From the NCBI RefSeq assembly GCF_963678635.1, contig NC_087068.1, positions 28,274,318-28,338,317 of the forward strand: DNA of 64,000 nt, read 5' to 3'. Position numbers and translations under genes: made by a program. The notes beneath the pieces were generated by a model that saw nothing but the letters and a program-made list of their open reading frames with translations, made no database searches and was not told the DNA's origin. The stretch's first letter is position 1, and every line of letters begins with the position of its first letter. Source of the DNA: Symsagittifera roscoffensis. Its lineage: Eukaryota; Xenacoelomorpha; Acoela; Convolutidae. This document shows positions 1-12,048 of this stretch, piece by piece.

Positions 1-93
1 ATAGAACTCATATACATTTATGTCGATCACGGTAGCAAACTGGCTACCAAACATCAGTTGATTAAATCTTTAACAGTAACCTTTAAAAAAGAC

Positions 94-147
94 TAGTTTA
101 CAATTTCTGATTCCAGATTATAGTTTACAATTTCTGATTCCAGATTA
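94..147. repeat. Perfect 27-bp tandem duplication
   Basis: Two identical 27-bp units lie head to tail (94-120 and 121-147), each starting TAGTTTACAATTTC. This is a recent local duplication of no evident function. Confidence 0.9.
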
Positions 148-689
148 TTCAGATAAACTTTCTGTTCATTAAGCATGACACTTTGGAAGGACTGATCATT
201 TTTCTATTTTCACTATTCAATGTTCAATGACTGGAGGATCAAACCAAACTGCAAGCGAAGCACCCACCGTACAGAACAAAACCGTTGACTTCGATAGCAA
301 ATTTCTCGCTTTCTTCGATCTTACTAAGTTGATTCTGATTACCGTATAGAAATTGTTTAAAGAAACAAAAAAGCTCTTACTTGTTTTCATTTCCATCAAA
401 TTTTACTACTAATGTCATTCTTATGAACACCTTATAGAGCCATATTCAATTTCAAATTTCGCTTTCCAGACTTTTATAATCCAAGGGTGTTTTAATTTGC
501 TTCTTGTTGCAAAGTCTTAAAAGCGCATCTTTTTTCTTGGACTATTTATTTTCTCCATATCTAACATCGCTTTGTTTAGTTCACCTAAGATACTTGACCA
601 GCTCAAATTAATGAGTAGTTCTAACAGAAGGGCACATTGATTTTCAGGAAGCAAGCAATGCGCTAAACATCTTTTCATTTAGACACAAG
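148..689. other. Intergenic, nothing recognised
   Basis: AT-rich sequence without a supported coding region, RNA or repeat. The short open frames here have no protein-like composition. Confidence 0.5.
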
Positions 690-840
690 TTTTGTCAGCT
701 ACCAGACTTTTCATATCTACTCGATTGACATCTATGCTAAAATCTCCTACCAATGTAGATTTTTGGAAAACTTGAGGTTTTTGCTTACATAGATGGCGAC
801 TCCGCCTTCGCTGCTTTCTCCATTTTCACACCTACAGGGT
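690..840 (-). pseudogene. Decayed LINE endonuclease fragment
   Basis: Minus-strand translation contains two hallmarks of the APE-type endonuclease of jockey/CR1-like non-LTR retrotransposons. One is EGGVAIYVSKN (about 785-822), matching the usual 'gGGVAiYvk' block. The other is LVGDFSIDVNR (about 722-752), matching 'vGDFNid'. The expected Asn after GDF is Ser, and the two blocks lie too close together and in different frames, so the copy is internally deleted and dead. No open frame continues on either side. Confidence 0.65.
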
Positions 841-1387
841 AGTACGTCTCAATATTATAAGAAATTACGTAATCTCTATCACAAAGCCAAGTCTCAGTTA
901 AAAAAACAGAAGACAATTGAGTTTAAATATTTTCAACCTTTTTAGCAATTGTAAGGGTTGAATTGATTATCTGTTTTTTCTGTCCGTTGGAGGTGTACTT
1001 AGCCAGCTCAAATTCTAACATTCCCGATAGTTCTTGGTCACTTGCCTCTCCTAATCTTACTAGGATCTACTTGTGTTTATCATTTGCCACCGGCTTTGAC
1101 TCATCCTTCAGTCTCTGAATTTAAACATTTGAAGTTCTTTTTTATTCACGGTTTTTCAGATTTTTTAAGGCTCTTTCGATGTTTACTGAGACTCATATTG
1201 GCTTGTTTTTGCCATACTCGCAGAAAATTTTTATTTGACAGTTAATAATTATTGTCATAAAAAATCATATCGTTTGCTTTTCTCTGGATATCGATCGGCA
1301 TCACGCTTTGGTAAGCGTTCACGGATAAATATGGATGATTTTTGGTAGCCTTTAGGTTTTCGGTATGTCCAAGAAGTTGACAGCGAT

Positions 1388-1641
1388 GATATGTTGCGCT
1401 TTGTGTCAAAATAAGCAAACTCAGCTATCACAGTGTCTGGATAGAACTAATTGCTTTCATTGATGTGTCGGCATGCCTTGATATCACAGGGTTTAACTTC
1501 GATTTGAAGACACTTGTCGAAGAATTCGCAGATGCTGGAGCAAAGAGTGTTCAAATCGAACGGTACATTCTCAAAAACAACTCAATCTTTCAAGTTGGAC
1601 CGGGCGCTCTTGTTCTGATAACCTTTCCTCTTGGCTCGTAG
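1388..1641 (+). pseudogene. LINE reverse transcriptase fragment
   Basis: An open frame of about 84 codons ends in TAG at 1639-1641. It contains AFIDVSACLDITGFNFDLK followed about 30 residues later by FQVG. This resembles the RT block of jockey/CR1-type LINEs in which 'aFiDvSaAFDtv' carries the first catalytic Asp and is followed by a short helix and 'QyVkvG'. The later GVPQGS and YADD blocks are not found downstream. It lies on the opposite strand to the endonuclease fragment at 690-840, so the two are separate insertions or were rearranged. Confidence 0.55.
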
Positions 1642-2969
1642 TATCAATTTTCATAATCACAATTTCCTAAATTTGGTTTCTGATGATTTCTGTCTTTTGC
1701 TTCAAGTGTTCAATTATCAGCTTCAGGATCTAATTACATGAGACGTCCCAGACTGCAGAATTAACTTTAGTGATCATCTCGTGAATCCATATCAATAAGT
1801 TTATCACAACCATTAAGCTAATTTAGAGATATAAAAGGAAAAAAAGCTATATTAAACTCTAGGCATCAAAAAAAACTTTCGAGTACCATAAAAACTATGT
1901 CACCGCGAAGTTTTTCTTACATGGAGATACTTTTCTGCTCGAAAATTTCAACACAAAAAAACTTCAGAGTTAATTATAATTAATTTTTTTTCCAAAAATA
2001 ACTTAATTTCAATCATTTTGGCGTCCTGATTATATTCATGTTACTTTCCTGGAACTACATCCAACAATTTTGGTCAATTCAATTGAAAAGTTTTTTCAGC
2101 CGTATCGTGACCTTTTTTGTATAAGCAAAAAGAATATAAAAACGTATAGTAACGGCGAATTGGTTCATGCTTGAAACATTCATGGTAACTGCTTGTTGTT
2201 TCGTTTTCAAAAAGACAATAAAAAAGTTATTTTGGAACCTCGAGGAGCAAAATCATTTTTTCACTGTGAGAGATGCTCTGTTATTATCCATTGTGCTTTC
2301 TCGGTTTGTGCTGGCCGAGTGAAAAAAAGTGCTGATAACGATTCCAAATGTGATTATGATTTTGGCATAAAATTCGAGATCAAAAGAGAAAACTTCATGT
2401 AGTACTTTCTCTTATTTTGTGATTCACAACAGAATCTTTTAAAATCTTATCCAGAGGTTTATCTGATTATCAAAAAAAAAATGACAGTCAACAAGGACCA
2501 GTAAACCATTTACAGATTTTTTTATTGGTTGGTCATAATTAAACATTTCAAATGGCTTACACTTTCCGAAAGACTCTTTCTCATATAATTTGATGAAACA
2601 TTCAAGAGAAAAAAGGCCCCAGCAAACAATTTCTGATGAACAATTAATTCTGTACGTATTGATAATAATTGCAACGTCAGAGTATCATTATCTCAAAAAT
2701 TGGATCCCTGCTGTAACCATAGAACTCCTTTTAAAAAGCTTCAAGACCAGAAGATCGCATAACCTTACCCTTGAGGCTTTGAAAAAAGCTGCTCCGAACA
2801 GTTTTCAGTGTATTCATTCCCTGTTTTATACACGGTAGGATCTTCTGCTTGGTTCTGTGAAAAAAGCCGCATCTTACAAAGACAAACTAATAACCATATA
2901 GGTTAAAGTTTTGAGTGTATTCATTCCCCACTTTATACAAAGAACGACCGTTTTGCATTTTTTTTAAAA
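1642..2969. other. Intergenic, no supported gene
   Basis: Open frames of 69 and 82 codons at 2193-2402 and 2590-2838 (plus) show no family motif or splice context. Two imperfect copies of a short phrase (GTGTATTCATTCC) occur near 2808 and 2918, suggesting old repeat debris. Confidence 0.4.
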
Positions 2970-3320
2970 GGCGAAGCTTCGCTTCGCAAACAGCAGTGAG
3001 AACACGACAAAAGCAGCTCTAAAAAGTGCAATAAAAAGTAGAAATAAGTCCAGAATTAGTATAAAGTTCGCATCGTCTGATATTCGAACCTGTGACGCAG
3101 AGATAAAGAGTCTCACACACTAACAACTCCGCCACGCAAGCCTAAAGGTACAACACACTAACCACAAATAAACCAGAGAACAGCTGCTACCCAATTTCCA
3201 ATGCTACAGGGAAATTTCGAAGTAACTAAAAACTTTTAATGAACACTTATATTTGCGTTACAAAAAAGAAGGTTCCTAATGATACACTAAGCTGACGCTA
3301 GTGTAAACAATCAAGGAATG
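2970..3320 (-). repeat. tRNA-derived SINE, copy 1
   Basis: The minus strand carries a tRNA-like block at about 3070-3140 with an A-box-like TGGCGGAGTTG and a B-box-like GGTTCGAAT. On its 3' side is a conserved arm ending in the hairpin-forming motif GCGAAGCGAAGCTTCGC (2971-2987). On its 5' side the unit begins with a block related to AGAAGGTTCCTA..ACACT. Four other copies in this window share the same order of blocks: 26131, 32165, 53375 and 58847. Confidence 0.7.
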
Positions 3321-3437
3321 CACACTCAGTGATAGATTTATTGATGGCTATAATTTCGACAATGACTGATAACAAGTGCTCTAGAATTTCATGACTCGAA
3401 GCATCATGGCCACATTTAGTTATGACTGAGTTATGAC

Positions 3438-3836
3438 CGATGTGGTTAACTCATAGAGTAATTTCGGATAGGGTACACCGTCTGCTCGTCACGCTATCTT
3501 ATTTTCGGCCGGATAGATTCGTGCAACTCCTTAGTCTAATACCGATACTAATCTTACTCTTATATCTACTAGTCTCAGGGTGTTTAACTAGTCTCTGCTA
3601 GGCTCAATAGATCTAGAGTATACTGGCTTATTGCAACTGCTGAAGTTCTCTTGGAGAGGCAACTAATTTCTAAGTTAAATTCAAATCTCTCTGGTGCTGA
3701 AATTACAAATAATTTCAGCACTTACAAATAAGTGGGTTGTTAGTTAGATGGATTATGATTGGTTAATATTAAATATTTTACAGTGATAAAATATCCAATT
3801 TATCCAATTATAAAATGTAGTTTAGATCAGGTTCCA
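3438..3836 (-). repeat. 3' LTR of the giant retroelement
   Basis: Matches 23850-24248 along its whole length with about 11 substitutions and no obvious indel. In element orientation it begins TGGAACCTGATC and ends near TTAACCACA(TCG). The element lies to its right. The substitutions relative to the other LTR, about 3%, indicate a moderately old insertion. Confidence 0.92.
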
Positions 3837-3850
3837 CCCATCCGGGGTTT
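3837..3850 (-). other. Candidate polypurine tract
   Basis: Directly upstream of the 3' LTR (element orientation) the sequence reads CCCCGGATGGG before TGGAACC. The purine run is short, so the plus-strand priming site is placed by position rather than by a strong tract. Confidence 0.4.
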
Positions 3851-5440
3851 ACAGAGTTTTTTAGAACTATCTTTCTTCTCTGCAATTTGAAGGATGGATG
3901 ATGAACGTTGGTATTTGGCGAACATCATTTTCTTGTCCGGTTCCTCTTGGAGAAGAACGTTCCAGGACGCTAGAATTATGGATAAGAAATTGTTACGTCG
4001 TCATTCGACAACGACTGTGATCCCCAATGAAATCAATCCGATTTCAAAATGGTTTGCTATGACAGGTTTTTCTGTATTATGTAGAGAACTCGTTTGTGTG
4101 CAACCTCGTCTGGGAATGGCGTGAAGATCGTGTGTGGAAGGGATGCCTTGTAACTCGGATCTGTACGTATACTTGAACATCGAGGTGGTCATTGTTCTAG
4201 TTCAGTCCTTTTCTGCGAAGTCAAGTCGTACTCTAAATCCTTTGAGTTGTGATTTTGGACGGCATGTAGGTTGTGTTTAGCCATTCTTTTGTTCGAGTGT
4301 GATGGGATCGTCTAGTCTTTGGATGTTCGTCTCTGTTTTTGTGTATGATCTATATACTGCAGAGTATGATTTACATTTTATAAAATTATGTTAATTCAGT
4401 TTTTTAATCATGATTTTAGTTAGTCGTTTTCACAAAAGCGTTTTGTTTTAGTTTGGTTATTTTGAAGAGTTACTCACCCTTGAGTACCTCTTATTAAAAA
4501 CAGGAGTGTGGTCACAAAGCGTGGATGTAGCACGGTGCGTTAGGCCGGCTATAGAGCATGCTCAGGACGTCCTCTCTGGTGGGTTAGGCCAGGAGTGGGA
4601 GTATGATTTCATGCTGTTTCTTTGAGAGGTCCTGTTATGTGATAACGTTTTATGTTGGTGGGTTTATGTTGGTCTTTCTTATGTTACTTTGGTTGTGTCC
4701 TTTTTTCAAAAATCAAATTGTTTTCGGTATGGGTTTGTCTTGCGACTTTTTTGTGTTTTATTATTTCTTTCCGAGACTTTATAATAGTCTTCAAAAGAAT
4801 AAATTATCCAGTTTTAAACTGGGTTAATCCGGTTTGGGTACCGTTGGTTTTCTTTTCTTAGTCATGCTGTTATTTTATGATTTGTGGTGTTTAGTGAGCT
4901 GCGTTGGTTAGTTTGGTTTAGTATATAATTCCTTTCCAACCGGGTTAAAGGAAAGTTTGAAACTTGTTATCGTGTGTTAGAGTTGTTGATAGTGAAAGCT
5001 TGAAACTCAAAATCATTATTTAAACAATTCTTCGTGGGCGAGCTGTGCGAGTTTGGATAGAATTCTTGTGCGAGTGAATGAAAATATTGAAAAGGTTAGT
5101 ACTGCTTTCTCATTTTATCAATTTATTGCATAGAATTTGAATTTTACTGCGTTTTGGGGGAATTTTAAAATTATTAATTTTCATCGCAATTAAGTTTACT
5201 GCTTCATGGGGAAATAATTTATAAATAAAATTACTACATTTGGTATGAATTTTACTACATTATTTAGTGCAAGAAATTAACGAATTTTAAGAGAATTTAA
5301 CAAGTTTGTATTTTTATTTTTCTTTTCTGTTTTGTAGATGATCGTGGTGTGAAGACTAGAAATATAAATCAAACATTGATAGAAAATGGTTAGTACTAAT
5401 TTAAATTTATTAGTTAAGAGTATTTCAATTTATACTTACC
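3851..5440 (-). other. Noncoding 3' region of the retroelement
   Basis: About 1.6 kb between the last ORF and the 3' LTR without protein-like frames. A GC-richer patch at 4500-4600 stands out from its AT-rich surroundings and may be a foreign insertion or an RNA element. No function can be assigned. Confidence 0.5.
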
Positions 5441-7251
5441 TTAATTTTCTGGGAAAAAACCGTGGGGGAAGATGTCGTGAATCATATCTGATGTTGTTAG
5501 TAATTTGGCTAGTATGCGTATTATGTTTTTAGTTTGTAGCAGTGGCCAAAGCAATTGAAGTGCTTTAATGGTATTTAGTTCTTCGGTGCCTACTGCAAAC
5601 TCGTAAGGTGTGTTTTGAATGAGGTTATATATTTTATGATTAAATTTAGTATTGTGAATGAATTCTATTATGGGTATTTCAATAGGCTGGATAAATTCAT
5701 GCGGGATAAAAAAGGGTCTGGATTCTTCGGCATTGAAGGTCTTCGTGATGAGACAGAATATATACATTTGGGTAACTGGGTCATAGTTGCTGAGGATGCC
5801 GTGGAGGTTAGTATCTTTGATGCAATATGTAAAAATAAGGAAAAACGGTGACGTGTACTTTGAGTTAAGAAACTGAAAACGATGGTGAGGTTGTCTTGAT
5901 GGGGTATGCAAATCAAAATGATTTTGTATAAAACGATAGTATGTATATGTGTGGGTCTGTTTAGTGCGTAACATAATATCGTGGGAACAGTGCAAATCGC
6001 GTTCCTGTGGTGAAAGAAAGTGAAAGGTTAGTGAAAATAACTGAAATTTATCATAGAAGCTCTCGTATGCTTGAATATCAGCTAGTGATTCTGAAATTAC
6101 GTAATCATTCTTTCTATCAAAAATATTAAGTGTGAATACGTATGATGTTTTGATGAAAAATTTTCTGCTAGTTGCGGGTTTGCGAAGCGGTCTTCATCTA
6201 AAAATTGGTCTTGATTAGGGCTGATGATATTATGATCGTAGTATTCTATTGCAAATTCGTTAGCTCGGGGTGCAGTGAATGTTTTTAGTAACTTTTTATA
6301 TCCAACGTAAGTAAATTGTCGAGGTGTTAGTGTTGTGGTGAGTCTATATAATATATTTTTGTTCTTTTCTATGCTGTCATGATTATTTGTTAGTGGTAGG
6401 CAAAGGGGGTTAGTAAAATTATAATAAGCTGTCCAATGAAGTGTTGGCATTAAAACATGTTCATCTACGAAATTGCGTGTGTCATTAGTATCGTTAGGTG
6501 TGTTTAATGTATATTGCGGAAATGAGGGTAAGGTGATTTCAAGAAAATTTTTCGTGTTGTTGTGTCGCGGGTGATTGATATATTCGCGGGCTGTTCCGGG
6601 TTTGGTTGGGAATGGGTGATTTGGAAATTTTCGTTTAAAAGTGCGATAAGCTCGGTGAGTGCTGGTAGGTGTTTCGGTGGATGTGGATGATTGAGCTAAA
6701 GATGGAGTGTAAGCTGAAGAAGGTGTAGGAGTTGGTGGATTTGAGGATGTTACTGTTGATGATAGTTGATGTATTGTAAGAGTGTGGGGGTATGTTAATT
6801 GTTGTTGTAGTGTAATAAAATTATCAAGTTTTTCGGGAATTTGGATGTTATCTGGGGAGTTATTATGTGATCTGTCGGAATTAAATGGAGAATAGGTTGG
6901 GGTCACTTGGGAAGCATAAGAAGGAGTGGAAATGGATGGGAGTGGATTATTTGGTGGGATTGGTTGAAAAGGGGGTTTTGAAAAAACTGAGGAGTTGGTC
7001 TAGGTATAATTTGAGGGAGATGGTTCGGAGTCTGCAAATTCGTCGGGGGTTTCTACATTAGGGTTATTAAATTGTGAGATAGAATATAAAACTGAAATAT
7101 CTGAGTTAGTATCAGAATACGTGCTTGATGATATATTAATAATCGGAAAATCGGGTAGTGGGAAAGCAAAAAGGGGAATTATTGGGATTTGAGTTTGGAG
7201 GTTGGCTGGGTGGGAATTTGAGCGATGGAGGGATCCAAGTTGTCGGCTCAT
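5441..7251 (-). CDS. Retroelement ORF3, unknown protein (one stop, one frameshift)
   Basis: Starting at MSRQLGS (7251), one frame runs to about 6110 with a single TAG at 7000-7002. It continues in a shifted frame to a stop at 5441, giving about 600 codons. The N-terminal third is rich in Pro, Ser and Thr (for example SNPPTPTPSSAYTPSLAQSS). The C-terminal two thirds have the composition of a folded protein with Tyr, Phe and Trp (LPLTNNHDSIEKNKNILY; TPYEFAVGTEEL). No signal peptide, zinc finger or enzyme motif was found. It lies after the Env-like gene and before the 3' LTR, where retroviruses place accessory genes. I do not recognise the family. A Pro-rich leader joined to a globular domain would suit a matrix-like or phosphoprotein-like partner, but that is speculation. 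Confidence 0.6.
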
Positions 7252-7441
7252 CGTGGGCTAAAAAAATGATTATGTTGAGACTGAAAAGTGTCGTGGTGTG
7301 GGGTTGTTCTATAATTTGTTCGTATGTATTATCATTTTGTGAATGATGTGTTATTATATGTTGGATGGGACTTTGTGTTATATTCGGTCTAGAATTTGGA
7401 TTATTTGTGATTGCTAGGTTTCGGAAATTACGGGGAACTAA

Positions 7442-9909
7442 TCATAATGAATGATTTTGTGGTAGGGGTGGCAACTGTGGTGCGGTAGGTGTTATCTCTA
7501 TATTATTGTGTTCTTCGTCGTAAGTGTTTTGTCTTGTGGATATTTTCGTGTTATATTCTTTTATTTGTGCATCTAGAAGTATTTTGTTTATTGATGATGA
7601 AAAAATTCCAAAAAATCCTGCAAATAGTATACGTGATACACTTGCTTGTCTGTTTACTTGTGTGTGTATAGCGCATGTGTTATAGATTCCTTTTAAAAGT
7701 GAGAAAAGAAATCCTTTAAATTTAAACATGGCGTATAAGATAGTTAATTTTTCTAAGATGTAATAGGGCCATCCTAGAAAAGCTAAAATTTCGTTTTTAG
7801 GGTGACAAAACTGAAAATATTTATAGGTGAAATATCTTGTGGTCTGTATTTTTCACCGTTTAAATATATGTAGTCTTTAATGTCTTTAAAATATCCGCTA
7901 TAATCTGGTGTATAAATATCTGCGAATCCTGCGGTTTCGGCAAGTTTTCTTAAATTCTGGTCAATTGATTGTCTTTGTATTGTGTCTATTTGTGTTAATA
8001 ATTCGTGAAATTGTTGTGTTCTAATGTGATGTTGGATATCTGATTTTGAATATATTCCAATTGATTGTAAATCAATATTTGGATTACTAGCAATATCTCT
8101 GATGCTTTCGGGTAAAATTTTTTTGAGTGATTGCATTAACGTAGGGTATGGTGTAAGGAGATAGTATTTATCTTCATCAGGATTCAATTGTACTACATTG
8201 TGGCTATTTTCTGATCCACATGGGACTGCGGTATCCCAAAAATAAGTTCGTCTTGAAAGTGTGTCGACAAAATGTACTTTATATTTATAGAATATAGGGA
8301 TTCTTTTATAACAACGTTTGTCTTCAAAAACATATAGTAGTGATACTTTTTTGGTACAAGTATAAAACCATAAAATATTTCCTTCGTAATCTAGAAAATT
8401 TGATCTGTTTCCTGATAATAAGTATCCTGCGTAGGGTATTTTTAGTACTGCTAGTGCGAGTGATTGTAGGATTTGTGTTCTTTCCAATTCGCATAGTTCG
8501 TGAAGTGTTTCTAATTCGGAGAGTGACATTTCTTGAAAAATTCGACTAATTGTGTAGTCTAACTTCATATCCAAGTAGATATCGTAATGAATATTACCGA
8601 AATAGGTGCTATTCATTAGTGATAGTTCTTGTAAACGTGTACTTTTACTGTCATGTGGTGTTAGTTTTCCACCAGGTTGACCTGTGCTTTTTTGAAAGTT
8701 AACTGGTATGTATGATGTTTCTTCATTTATAGGGTGACTTGTGGCATACGGGTCAAATTTTATTTTTCCAGTGGTCATGTCAAAACTTTTTTCGTATTCG
8801 ACAAGTATTTCAGAGTATTGTGTCTTCTAAAGTGGATTTCTGTATTTACATGCAATTTCTGTTTCTTGATAGATTTGGAAACGTGTTAATTTATTTTCTA
8901 TATCATGAATATTTCTAAAATCATTACTTTGTTTTCGGGATGGATTTACTTGTTCGTATGGAATTGCTTCTATAAAATATTTTTCATGAAATTTTATCAT
9001 TCGAGCGTGTATTTTTGCTACTTGGAATGTTGTGCATGTATTTTCGGGAAACCAAACAATGCTTGGGTCCTTGTTGTAGGGTCACAATAACTTTGATCAT
9101 TTTTGCAAGGTAATCTTATTCCTTGATAGATCATTGTGTTATCAGATAAATCTCGTGTGAGTTGTACTTTTTCGAGTTGTATTTTCCAATCGAAAAACAT
9201 TATTTCTTGATATCCTTTATTTTTTTGTGTCTGCTTTGCAGTTTGAGGGGTCATTTATTCCAATATGTGGTATCCAGTGTTTATCGTGTATGTCATAAGT
9301 TAATCTTCCGTGTGCGCCGTTGTATGGGTATTTTTTGTCTAATTTTATATGTCCTTGATATCGTTCAAGTTGTGCTTGATGTACAGAATCGGCAAAGACT
9401 TGGAAATTTACTATTTTCCTGTCTGTGTTTCTATTTTTTGTGATGTTCAGTCTGAGTAGTTCGTTTTTACAATCATCGGGATTTAGGTGTAAAAGTCGTT
9501 TTATATTACTTTGATAGAATGATTCGTGATCAAGTCGGTTCTTATTTCCATTGGACACTTGTGAACAGTGTACTTTCTTTTCGGAAAATGTTGCTGTAAA
9601 TTTATATCCTGTGACTGTTGTTGCTCGGGCTTTTGAATACAATTTTGCTATTACATTTGTAGTTTCTATAGCTTGTGGTTCTGTTTCGCATTGTGATACT
9701 TGATTTATTGCATATTTGTGTAGTGTTTTTTGTTCGTTTTCTTCACAATCGTAGTGTGTTACTAATAAACTCTGGGGTCCTGTGCGAGGTAAAGGATTTG
9801 TGTTTTCGTGGGAAAATATTAGAAAAAGATGTGTTGAAATGTTAATATTTTTAGAATAAACATGTGTATGATAATCCTGAGTATGGGTTATAAAATGTGA
9901 TGTAACCAA
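7442..9909 (-). CDS. env: Env-like fusion glycoprotein (broken)
   Basis: A chain of overlapping minus-strand frames (9909-9217, 9254-9018, 8778-7783 and 7729-7442) makes one protein of roughly 800 residues, broken by a few frameshifts or stops. The central part has conserved Cys spacing and the blocks CELERTQILQSLALAV, AGYLLSGNRSNFLDYEGN and CYKRIPIFYKYKVHFVD. These blocks remind me of class of glycoproteins found in chuvirus-like negative-strand RNA viruses and captured by several arthropod retroelements. The C-terminal part has hydrophobic segments around 7690-7790, followed by a polar tail with PTAP near 7470. No classical signal peptide is visible at the N-terminus, so the first exon may be supplied by splicing. 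The position after integrase fits an env gene. The envelope identity is fairly secure; its viral ancestry is inferred from memory of motif patterns. Confidence 0.65.
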
Positions 9910-10053
9910 TTGTGTTTTTTGTATATCTATCGTATTTATATATTACTTCAGTTGTTATAAATGGTGGTGGTAGCAACTGAGCTGTTATATTTGGTGGATT
10001 TAATGGTTAGGGATGTTGAACAATATTGTTAAGTTTGATCGTGATTTCGAATT

Positions 10054-11417
10054 TTAATTGGGACTATTTTGTTGAAGTATCTGAATATTGTGTTCACAAA
10101 TATCTTCGTGGATATCTTGTCTATATTGTAGTCTGTTAAGTGCCCAACTGTGGACTCGGTTACTATCTTGATGTTGTCCAAATAATGGTGGGGGTGCTAC
10201 GAATGTATTCCAGTCTAGTCGTAAAGGGATATTTGTTGATAATTGTTCTCGATATCTAGCGTCGAGGTTATTTGGAAAATTTAAAGGGAAAAGCGTTGGT
10301 GAAATTTGACTTAATGATGGTGTTGACGGTAGTGATGATGTTTCTGGTAGTGATGATAGTGTTGTATCTGTAGAAATATCTATTGCATCATTCACTAGGT
10401 TTGGTTCACCTTATGTACATGAGTGTGTTGCCCAATATGGTAGTCGTGCTGTGGGATTGGGGGGGTTAAAGGGATTTTCACGTATTTGTTCAGATGTTGG
10501 TGTTGAACCTAAGTAATCTGAGAGTATATTTGAGATGCTCTGTTGTGAAAGTAGTGTGGGAATTTCTGGCAATGTACTACTTGAAATTTCTGAAGTAGTT
10601 GGTGTTGGTGATTGGGGTATTTCAAAATGAACTCTAGGGGTTTGAAAACTTCTATTTCTTCGTGGATGTATAATTTGTCTATTTATTTCGACTGTATTTT
10701 GGTTTTGACTAATGTTTCTTATTCTGCTTAATTCTTGTGGTAATGTGGTGTACAAATTATATGTTGGTTCACTTAGAGGTGCCTGTCGCTGAACTGGTTC
10801 TAATGGTTCGGATAAGCGAGCGTGTCGTTCTTCAAAAGTGTATGGATTATCTTGAAAAGAAATTCGTGTGGATGTTTGGGGGTTTTGGGTAGTTGTGGGT
10901 ACTGTTGGGTTTTCTTGGGACGATTTCGGTGAAGACTGATTTTGTGATTGTTGGTTAGCAATTTCTGAAAGTGTTCGGTTGATTTTTTCTAGTGGGAAGA
11001 TTTATGTTTATTGTAGTATTCTTCGATGAAAAAAATTAAAAGGATTGTTGCTAAGGCGAATGTGACTATTGCCTTTTTTACACATTTGCACATTGTCAGT
11101 ATTAGGGATGATAAAAATATGATGAAAATTACAAATAGTAAAAAAATATCTGTTCTACTAAAAATTGTTCGTATCAATTAAATAGACTTTGAATTATCGT
11201 AACTGTGAATATGATCAATGATTTGGGAAAGTTGGAGATATATTTCAAATAGGGAGTAGAAAAATAAAAAAATGTTGCAAAAGATTATTAAAATGATTAT
11301 AAAAGCTTCAAAAGTATCAAATAGAAATATGAACAAAAGTTTGACTAGTATGAAAAAGTTTATTAAAAAATTTAAAATTGTATTTTTGAAGATATTGACT
11401 GATCGAGAGAAGAGCAT
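10054..11417 (-). CDS. Retroelement ORF2: multi-pass membrane segment plus Pro/Ser-rich region (broken)
   Basis: Two adjoining frames (11417-11178 and 11177-10989), separated by one TAA in the same frame, encode several strongly hydrophobic stretches, such as FLINFFILVKLLFIFLF and DIFLLFVIFIIFLSSLIL. After a frameshift near 10990 the frame stays open through 10755-10411. It then passes a single in-frame TAA and runs to a stop at 10054, giving a hydrophilic Pro/Ser/Thr/Gln-rich region (SSLPETSSLPSTPSLSQ). Read together it would be a polytopic membrane protein of about 450 residues with a long disordered tail. It lies between integrase and the Env-like gene. I know of no matching accessory protein in Ty3/gypsy elements. 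It might be an N-terminal part of the envelope precursor instead. Confidence 0.5.
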
Positions 11418-12048
11418 TTAAGAAATGATTTCTTCGTCGAATATTTGTTGTTGTTTGAGGCGAGATTCAAGTGTGGTCGAGTTATTTATGGATTTTTTGA
11501 CAAGTGGGTTGAGTTTTGTGAAAATTTGTTGGGGGCTGATTTTATGGTGTTCGGGAGGTCTTCTTTGCTTTATTTTTCTTTGTCGGGTGATCTGGGGTAT
11601 TTTTGAAATATTTGTACTTTAGGCCAAATGAATATGGTCCTTTTTTACTTTAGGCTAATTTGCCATTTTTGGTTGGAGGGTTTTTGAGGTCTGTGTTGGG
11701 AAAATATAGTTGATATTTGCGTTATTAGATAGGGGAGGGTTGTAATATTATGGTGGTATTTATTTTAGTTGTCAAGTTTTAGCGAGTTGCTTATTTTTGA
11801 CCTGGAGGTTGTAAAGTTTTAGTTATAGATATGCCTGGAGTTTAATATCTTTCGGCTAATAGGTTGGTGTTAGAGATATAGAAGGTGACGGATTTGAGTG
11901 AATCCTATTGGCTGAATCTGAACTAGAATTGTTGCGTATTTGTCAGCATGTTATCTTGAAAAATGAAAGTTCAAAATGATCCAGAGGTGCAAAAATTATT
12001 AATTTTTAAAATCAAAGTTGTTTTTGAAATTCAACTTTCTTTAATATT
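11418..12048 (-). other. Spacer between integrase and accessory genes
   Basis: About 630 bp with no convincing frame on the minus strand. A plus-strand open frame (11425-11622) is antisense to the element and has no family features. Splice signals for downstream env expression could lie here, but none is obvious. Confidence 0.4.
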